11,214 bases of DNA from assembly GCA_028709355.1 (NCBI GenBank), contig JAQVXF010000021.1:1-11214 (forward strand), in the 5' to 3' direction. Source of the stretch: Syntrophomonas sp. (GTDB lineage Bacteria; Bacillota; Syntrophomonadia; Syntrophomonadales; Syntrophomonadaceae). The translations under genes were made by a program, and so were the position numbers. Of this stretch, positions 7,248-11,214 are shown piece by piece. Position 1 is the first letter of the stretch. Each line of letters begins with the position of its first letter. Below the pieces are notes generated by a model. The model ran no database searches. It was not told where the DNA came from and worked only from the letters and a program-made list of their open reading frames with translations.

Positions 7248-7538
7248 TCATCCCGCTAACCAGTTCAGCAGGCAAAGCGAGAGGCTCCCCTGCAGAATCA
7301 GTATCAACGGCAGGCCCCAGCGGAATTGGGGTGAGCGGGTTTTGTGATGGCACAGGTGCATGCTCGCCAGGGCCCCCATTGAGCCGCCGATGAGGGCCAG
7401 ACCCAGAAGGGTCTTTTCAGGAATGCGACGCCCTTTGCGTCGGGCCCGGCTTTTATCCAGGGCGAAAACAGCTGCGGCCAGGGCGTTGAGCAACAACAAG
7501 TAAGCTATAATCACTGTGGTGAGCGGTGGTATTATCAA
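7248..7538 (-). CDS. DUF1294 family small membrane protein
   Basis: A 96-residue protein of unknown function. Seen: an N-terminal membrane segment at about residues 5-26, then the DUF1294 signature: FALDKSRAR, RRIPE, LLGLALIGGSMGA, HHKT and F-x-WGLP, and a second hydrophobic stretch at about 74-94. The start is a TTG at 7538 with GGAG 7 bases upstream; no nearby in-frame ATG fits. It follows the 56-residue membrane protein on the same strand, with a 37-base gap holding a strong hairpin, so the two probably share a transcript. Relatives in other bacteria are sometimes fused to a cold-shock domain; that domain is absent here. Confidence 0.85.
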   Translation of the reverse strand: MIIPPLTTVIIAYLLLLNALAAAVFALDKSRARRKGRRIPEKTLLGLALIGGSMGALASMHLCHHKTRSPQFRWGLPLILILQGSLSLCLLNWLAG

Positions 7539-7551
7539 ACTCTCACTCCAT

Positions 7552-7575
7552 GACCTGGCGCAACCGCGCCAGGTC
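7552..7575. repeat. Perfect intercistronic hairpin between two small membrane-protein genes
   Basis: GACCTGGCGC (7552-7561) and GCGCCAGGTC (7566-7575) are perfectly complementary over 10 bases with a 4-base AACC loop. The stem begins directly after the stop codon of the 56-residue gene and ends 2 bases before the GGAG ribosome-binding site of the DUF1294 gene (minus-strand sense). No T-run follows on either strand, so it fits a processing, stability or translation-control structure better than a terminator. Confidence 0.65.
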
Positions 7576-7746
7576 TCACATTTGCAGGTATTTCATCAAG
7601 TCATATACCAGAAAGGCCGGCCAAACCAAGGCTTTGAGGAAACCCACCAACCATCCCAGCCAGGTGTTGGCCTGGAGGATATAGTAGACTAATGCGCCGA
7701 TGAAACCCAGACCATATATTCCCTCTGAAGCTCCAGTTGTTTTCAT
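7576..7746 (-). CDS. Conserved small membrane protein (56 residues)
   Basis: A 56-residue hydrophobic protein. Seen: GIYGLGFIGALVYYILQA, a WLGWLVGFLKALVWPAFLVYDLMKYL segment, and no charged domain. Two short membrane passes, or one pass plus an amphipathic helix, are likely. From memory, small proteins with the pattern YGLGFIGA...WPAFLVY occur across many bacteria without a known role. The frame extends upstream to 7794, but the ATG at 7746 is favoured because GAGGGGGGCAGGT lies directly upstream and the extension has no conserved character. It is the first gene of a likely two-gene unit with the DUF1294 gene and is divergent from the GerMN lipoprotein gene. Confidence 0.72.
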   Translation of the reverse strand: MKTTGASEGIYGLGFIGALVYYILQANTWLGWLVGFLKALVWPAFLVYDLMKYLQM

Positions 7747-7820
7747 ACCTGCCCCCCTCGAATCCTGGTTTACAAGGATATCATTACGACCCAAGTTGAT
7801 CTATCCCCCTTAGCCAATGG

Positions 7821-7837
7821 GCAGCAAAGATTGCTGC
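7821..7837. repeat. Operator-like inverted repeat
   Basis: GCAGCAA (7821-7827) and TTGCTGC (7831-7837) form a perfect 7-base dyad around AGA. It sits in the divergent intergenic region between the 56-residue membrane protein and the GerMN lipoprotein, upstream of the latter's promoter. It could bind a dimeric regulator; no family is suggested. Confidence 0.4.
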
Positions 7838-7870
7838 ATATTTCTAGTATAGTGTAAGTATCCCATGAAG

Positions 7871-7903
7871 TTGAGATAATAGTATTATATAAGTAATATA
7901 ATA
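7871..7903 (+). promoter_or_regulatory. Promoter of the GerMN lipoprotein gene with an overlapping AT dyad
   Basis: TTGAGA (7871-7876) and TAATAT (7894-7899) are 17 bases apart; an overlapping TATAAT lies at 7897-7902. The arms TATTATAT (7883-7890) and ATATAATA (7896-7903) form a perfect 8-base inverted repeat over the -10 region. This may be an operator or simply a by-product of AT richness. Confidence 0.5.
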
Positions 7904-7961
7904 GGAGCAGGAAGGCAGATTAATGGGCACAATAAAAACCAATGGAGGGAAAGAGACTGTG

Positions 7962-8810
7962 ATGAGATTAAAAAGTACTCTGACGTTGCTGCTGTTGGCG
8001 ATGCTGATCGTGGTGGCGGCCGGGTGTCAAGGCGGTCAACAGCCGGCTCAACCGGGTCCGGTAAATCCTGCCCCGGTGGAATCGACCAAGATGGATGTAG
8101 CAGTATACTATTTAAAGACCACCCAGACCGAGGCCTACCTGATCCGGGAGGTGCACCAGGTCGACAAGACCGCTGAAGTAGCCAAGGCCGCCCTCAACGA
8201 ATTGATCAGCGGGACTCCTACCACCGCCGGGGCGTCTCGGGTGATGCCTACTGGCACCAAGATCCTGGGCATCAACATCACTGAGGGGTTGGCAACCGTT
8301 GATTTTTCCGCCGAGGTTTTAAGGGCCAATGTGGGGTCCAGCGGGGAAGCCCTGGGCATAGCCAGCATAGTAAATACCCTGACGGAATTCCCTACTATCC
8401 AGAAGGTGGCGTTCACCGTGGACGGTTCGGCCGATAAGGGCATGGATTGGTGGGGGCACGTGGGGCTCTATGAGCAGCCTTTCCAGCGAGATCTATCCAG
8501 CGTCTTAGAACCCGCCATCTGGGTTACATCTCCACAGCGGGACCAGGTAATCAGCAGTCCAGTCAAGATTTCCGGCAATGCCAGGGTGTTCGAAGCCAGT
8601 GTTAGTTACCGGCTGCGGGACAACAGCGGGACGATAATAGCACAGGGACATACCATGGCCGCCGAAGGGGCACCGGGACGGGGTGATTTCAACGCTGATT
8701 TGGTTTTCACCGCCCATGGTCCGGGCCAGGGACAGATAGAGGTTTTCGAGGCCAGTGCCAAGGACGGCAGCGATACCAACAAGGTAGTCATCCCGGTAAA
8801 ATGGCCTTAG
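7962..8810 (+). CDS. GerMN and Gmad2 domain lipoprotein
   Basis: A 282-residue exported lipoprotein. Seen: a lipoprotein signal peptide with a hydrophobic core at residues 6-19 and a lipobox ending VAAG-C22; a Q/P-rich linker; a GerMN domain at about 44-175, with VYYL near the start and an AALNELISG, LGI...ATVDFS, VNTLTEFP and VAFTVDG pattern; then an immunoglobulin-like Gmad2 domain at about 184-282, opening IWVTSPQ and closing VVIPVKWP. Family knowledge: the GerMN domain is named from B. subtilis GerM, needed for sporulation and germination; GerMN and Gmad2 domains also occur together in envelope lipoproteins outside that setting. The start could be the ATG at 7962, the adjacent GTG at 7959 (GGAGG 10 bases upstream), or the ATG at 7923 (AGGAAGG 7 bases upstream), which would give an unusually long signal peptide. 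Confidence 0.88.
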   Translation: MRLKSTLTLLLLAMLIVVAAGCQGGQQPAQPGPVNPAPVESTKMDVAVYYLKTTQTEAYLIREVHQVDKTAEVAKAALNELISGTPTTAGASRVMPTGTKILGINITEGLATVDFSAEVLRANVGSSGEALGIASIVNTLTEFPTIQKVAFTVDGSADKGMDWWGHVGLYEQPFQRDLSSVLEPAIWVTSPQRDQVISSPVKISGNARVFEASVSYRLRDNSGTIIAQGHTMAAEGAPGRGDFNADLVFTAHGPGQGQIEVFEASAKDGSDTNKVVIPVKWP

Positions 8811-9040
8811 ACTGATACAAAGGATGATAGCTGCGTTGAGCTGGGGCTCCGGTTCGGTCTGCGTACCTTGGTACGCTTAATCCCAGGTCCCCCACTCGCC
8901 TGGTGCCGAATCTTTTTATAAGGTCTGCCTAAATGCGGACTTTCCTCAGTCGAGGCGCAGACAGCTCAGACCCCAGAAGGGAACGGCCTCATACCGCCAG
9001 AGGCGTTGAGCCGCGGCAGGTCAGAGCAATCAATGCACGT
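8811..9040. other. Non-coding region with dense potential RNA structure
   Basis: No convincing protein is encoded here. On the plus strand several nested stems can be drawn. GGTTCGG (8851-8857) pairs with CCGAATC (8906-8912), enclosing GCGTACC/GGTACGC (8861-8876) and CCAGG/CCTGG (8883-8903), and is followed by TTTTT: a three-way junction that may end the GerMN transcript. Next, GTCTGC (8923-8928) pairs with GCAGAC (8957-8962) around a CCTC/GAGG hairpin. Then GCTC-A-GACC (8964-8972) pairs with GGTC-A-GAGC (9019-9027) around GCCTC/GAGGC (8986-9004). I recognise no known RNA family. It may be a 3' untranslated region or an independent small RNA ending at the terminator at 9046. Confidence 0.4.
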
Positions 9041-9045
9041 AAAAA

Positions 9046-9085
9046 GCCGGGACCAGGTTCTAACCCTGGCCCCGGCTGCTTTTTT
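9046..9085. terminator. Bidirectional intrinsic terminator
   Basis: AGCCGGG-A-CCAGG is matched by CCTGG-C-CCCGGCT across a short loop, a stem of about 13 base pairs with one internal mismatch. It is flanked by AAAAA on the left and TTTTTT (9080-9085) on the right. Read on the minus strand it lies 13 bases past the pyruvate carboxylase stop and ends in TTTTT; read on the plus strand it ends in TTTTTT and would stop transcripts from 8811-9040. Confidence 0.85.
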
Positions 9086-9098
9086 GTATTTCTGCGTC

Positions 9099-11214
9099 TC
9101 ATTCCAGTTGCATCAGGAGCTCGCCGTTCTTGACCTGCTGGTCCTGGCTGACAACCACATTGATTACCGTCCCTGCGATCGGAGCGGTGATTTGGGTCTC
9201 CATCTTCATGGCTTCAATCGTGACCAGGCTTTGGCCAGGCTGTACCGTATCCCCCGGTTTGACCAGGATCTTGGTCACCGTGCCGGGGATACTGGCCCCC
9301 ACCTGCCTCTTGTCATGGGGGTCGGCCATGGCGGTGGTACCGATTTCCACCTCGAATTTCTTTTGGAACTGGGTATCCAGAACCGTAAATTCCCGGGGAT
9401 TGCCATTAACCTCGAAATAGACCTTGCGCTCCCCTTCCTTATTGATCTTGCCGATGTTGACCAGCTTGATGATGAAGGTTTTGCCCTCCCCTACCTCGAC
9501 CTCGCAGATCTCGCCCTCGTTGATGCCGTCGAAGAAGACCGGACTGTTCATCCGGCTGAGGTCGCCGAAATCCTTGCGGAACAGCAGGTATTCCTCGAAA
9601 ACCCGTGAATAAAGAGCGTAGCTCAGGATGTCTTGCATGGAGGCTTCCAGACAGAAATTTTCCTTGAGGTGCTTCTCCACGGCGATGAAATCAATCGGCG
9701 CCAGGAGTTCACCTGGGCGGGCGGTTATGGGCTGCCGGTCTTTTAAAATCAACTTTTGTAATTCCTGTGGGAATCCCCCGAAGGGTTGGCCCATCATACC
9801 TTCGAAGTAGGAGACCGCTGAATCCGGGAAACTCATGGTTTTGCCCTTCTCCAGGATGTTCTCCGGGGTCAGGTCATTTTTGACCATAAAGATGGCCAGA
9901 TCCCCTACCAATTTGGAGGATGGAGTGACTTTGACAATGTCCCCCAGCATATCGTTGACCGCCTTGTACATCTCTTTGACTTCTTTGAATTTGTGACCCA
10001 GCCCGAAACTCTCCACCTGCGGTTTCAGGTTGGAATACTGCCCGCCAGGGATCTCATACTTATAGACTTCGGCGGTGCCGGATTTCAGGTCGGATTCAAA
10101 TTGGCTGTAGATGGGCCGGACATCATCCCAATAATCGGCAATCTCCTGGATTTTATCCAGGTTGATGCCGGTACTGCGGTGGGTGTTCTCCAAAGCTGCC
10201 ACCACCGAATTCAAGGCTGGTTGGCTGGTAGTGCCGGCCATGCTGTTGAAAGCGGTATCGGCTATATCCACTCCCGCTTCGGCGGCCATCAGCACCGTGG
10301 CTACCCCATTGCCGCTGGTGTCATGGGTATGCAGGTGAATAGGAATCGATATCTCCTGTTTCAGAGCTCGTATCAACTTGACCGCCGCGTAAGGCTTGAG
10401 CAAGCCGGCCATATCCTTGATGCCCAGGATGTGGGCACCCATCTTTTCCAGGTCTTTGGCAGTGCGGACGTAATAGTCCAAGGAGTATTTGTCCCGGCGG
10501 TCATCCAGGATGTCGCCGGTGTAACAGACGCAAGCCTCGGCCAGTCGCCCGGTCTTCAAAGTCTCGTCGATAGCTACCTCCATGCCCTTCAACCAATTCA
10601 AGGAGTCGAAGATCCTGAAAACGTCAATTCCGGCGGCCGCCGCTTCACGGATGAATGCCCGCACCACGTTATCGGGATAATTGGTATAACCGACTGCATT
10701 GGCTCCCCGCAGCAGCATTTGCAGCATGATGTTGGGGATCTTTTGCCGCAGTTGTTCCAGTCTCTCCCAGGGTGACTCATGCAGGAAGCGATAGGCCACG
10801 TCGAAGGTGGCGCCTCCCCACATTTCCAACGAAAACAGCTCCTGTCCATAATAGGCAGTGGCTTCAGCAATGCGGAGCATATCCACTGTCCTGATCCGGG
10901 TGGCGGTCAGTGACTGGTGGGCATCCCGCATGGTAGTATCCGACAACAGGAGTTTATTCTGGGCCTTGACCCAGTCCACCACTCCCTGGGGACCCTTGCG
11001 GTCCAGAATCAGCTTGGTACCGCTCAACTTAGGATGTTCAGGGATCTTGGGCACCCGCGGCACGTCGTAGTCCCTCTTTACCCCCTTCCTCTCATTGACC
11101 ACTTTGTTGCCGATGTACTGCAGCACCTTTACCTCATGGTCTTCACGAGGGGTGATGTCGAACAATTCCGGGGTATGGTCTATGAAGCCGGTATCACATT
11201 GGCCGTTCAAGAAT
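9099..11214 (-). CDS. pyc: Pyruvate carboxylase, single-chain type, N-terminal part outside the window
   Basis: At least 704 residues visible; the reading frame is still open at the right edge. Biotin- and ATP-dependent pyruvate carboxylase makes oxaloacetate from pyruvate and bicarbonate in the cytoplasm. Seen (numbered from an internal TTG at 11210): the tail of the biotin carboxylase domain (FIDHTPELF, then YIGNKVVN); the carboxyltransferase domain from about 88, with D91-TT-x-RDAHQSL, LLRGANAVGYTNYPDN, FRIFDSLNW, IK265DMAGLL (the lysine expected to be carboxylated) and the metal-binding H294-x-H296; then the C-terminal biotin carrier domain with EAMKMET, the biotinylated lysine 34 residues before the end. 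The biotin carboxylase remnant shows this is a full-length PYC rather than a separate subunit or an oxaloacetate decarboxylase alpha chain; the TTG is not the start. A strong terminator follows. Confidence 0.92.
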   Translation of the reverse strand, partial: FLNGQCDTGFIDHTPELFDITPREDHEVKVLQYIGNKVVNERKGVKRDYDVPRVPKIPEHPKLSGTKLILDRKGPQGVVDWVKAQNKLLLSDTTMRDAHQSLTATRIRTVDMLRIAEATAYYGQELFSLEMWGGATFDVAYRFLHESPWERLEQLRQKIPNIMLQMLLRGANAVGYTNYPDNVVRAFIREAAAAGIDVFRIFDSLNWLKGMEVAIDETLKTGRLAEACVCYTGDILDDRRDKYSLDYYVRTAKDLEKMGAHILGIKDMAGLLKPYAAVKLIRALKQEISIPIHLHTHDTSGNGVATVLMAAEAGVDIADTAFNSMAGTTSQPALNSVVAALENTHRSTGINLDKIQEIADYWDDVRPIYSQFESDLKSGTAEVYKYEIPGGQYSNLKPQVESFGLGHKFKEVKEMYKAVNDMLGDIVKVTPSSKLVGDLAIFMVKNDLTPENILEKGKTMSFPDSAVSYFEGMMGQPFGGFPQELQKLILKDRQPITARPGELLAPIDFIAVEKHLKENFCLEASMQDILSYALYSRVFEEYLLFRKDFGDLSRMNSPVFFDGINEGEICEVEVGEGKTFIIKLVNIGKINKEGERKVYFEVNGNPREFTVLDTQFQKKFEVEIGTTAMADPHDKRQVGASIPGTVTKILVKPGDTVQPGQSLVTIEAMKMETQITAPIAGTVINVVVSQDQQVKNGELLMQLE

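Noticed and set aside
8851..8912. A 7-pair closing stem resembling a tRNA acceptor stem.
   Set aside because: The enclosed stems do not have D-, anticodon- and T-arm spacing, there is no T-loop GTTC in the right place, and the length is only 62 bases.
8937..8947. On the minus strand, GAGGAAAGTCC, identical to a universal block near the 5' end of bacterial RNase P RNA.
   Set aside because: The other conserved RNase P blocks, such as ACAGAA...GGCTTA near the 3' end, are absent, and only about 130 bases remain before the GerMN gene. It is treated as a chance match or at most a fragment.
8933..9133. A 66-codon plus-strand open frame running through the terminator into the pyruvate carboxylase 3' end.
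   Set aside because: Its product is arginine/proline-rich and low in information, it has no good ribosome-binding site, and it crosses a strong terminator stem.
9993..10775. A 260-codon open frame on the plus strand.
   Set aside because: It lies wholly antisense to the pyruvate carboxylase carboxyltransferase domain and has no family features.
9099..11210. A complete pyruvate carboxylase subunit B or oxaloacetate decarboxylase alpha subunit starting at 11210.
   Set aside because: The frame is open through the window edge, the putative start is an internal TTG preceded by a phenylalanine codon, and the first about 50 residues match the end of a biotin carboxylase domain, so this is the C-terminal part of a full-length enzyme.
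1..11214. Search for CRISPR arrays, insertion sequences, tRNA or rRNA genes, toxin-antitoxin pairs and phage genes.
   Set aside because: No repeat-spacer pattern, transposase, integrase, rRNA segment or convincing tRNA fold was seen on either strand.

Overview
The window reads as a stretch of ordinary chromosome from an anaerobic, probably spore-forming member of the Clostridia (Firmicutes). The evidence is protein content: an FprA-type flavo-diiron protein divergent from a rubredoxin, a GerMN/Gmad2 lipoprotein, the Firmicute-typical DUF975 and DUF445 membrane proteins, strong GGAGG-like ribosome-binding sites and several TTG starts. By eye the base composition is a little over half G+C, which would suit a Syntrophomonas-, Moorella- or Peptococcaceae-like lineage, but no genus can be named from the sequence alone.

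Layout from left to right. 1-191: 3' flank with a terminator-like hairpin. 192-1073 (-): methyltransferase of the leucine carboxyl methyltransferase (LCM) family. 1328-2074 (-): DUF975 membrane protein. 2249-3502 (-): DUF445 membrane protein. 3811-4968 (+): secreted, membrane-anchored bactofilin-like beta-repeat protein. 4969-5164: convergent intergenic region with hairpins. 5165-5650 (-): protein with a divergent 4Fe-4S domain plus a CDGSH domain. 5674-6879 (-): flavo-diiron protein. 7058-7231 (+): rubredoxin of 57 residues. 7248-7538 (-): DUF1294 protein. 7576-7746 (-): 56-residue membrane protein. 7962-8810 (+): GerMN/Gmad2 lipoprotein. 8811-9090: non-coding region rich in potential RNA structure, ending in a bidirectional terminator. 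9099 to the right edge (-): pyruvate carboxylase, cut by the window.

The most coherent functional unit is the oxygen/oxidative-stress block at about 5165-7231. The flavo-diiron protein reduces O2 (or NO) with electrons normally delivered by rubredoxin, and the two genes diverge from a shared 178-base regulatory region. A PerR-box-like sequence matching the Bacillus consensus at 12 of 14 defined positions sits on the -10 element of the flavo-diiron promoter. The two-cluster iron-sulfur protein is co-transcribed downstream and may be an electron-transfer or cluster partner.

No clearly new multi-gene system is visible. The items most worth a second look are the PerR-like operator with its operon, the structured intergenic region at 8811-9045, the secreted bactofilin-like protein, and several operator-like inverted repeats.
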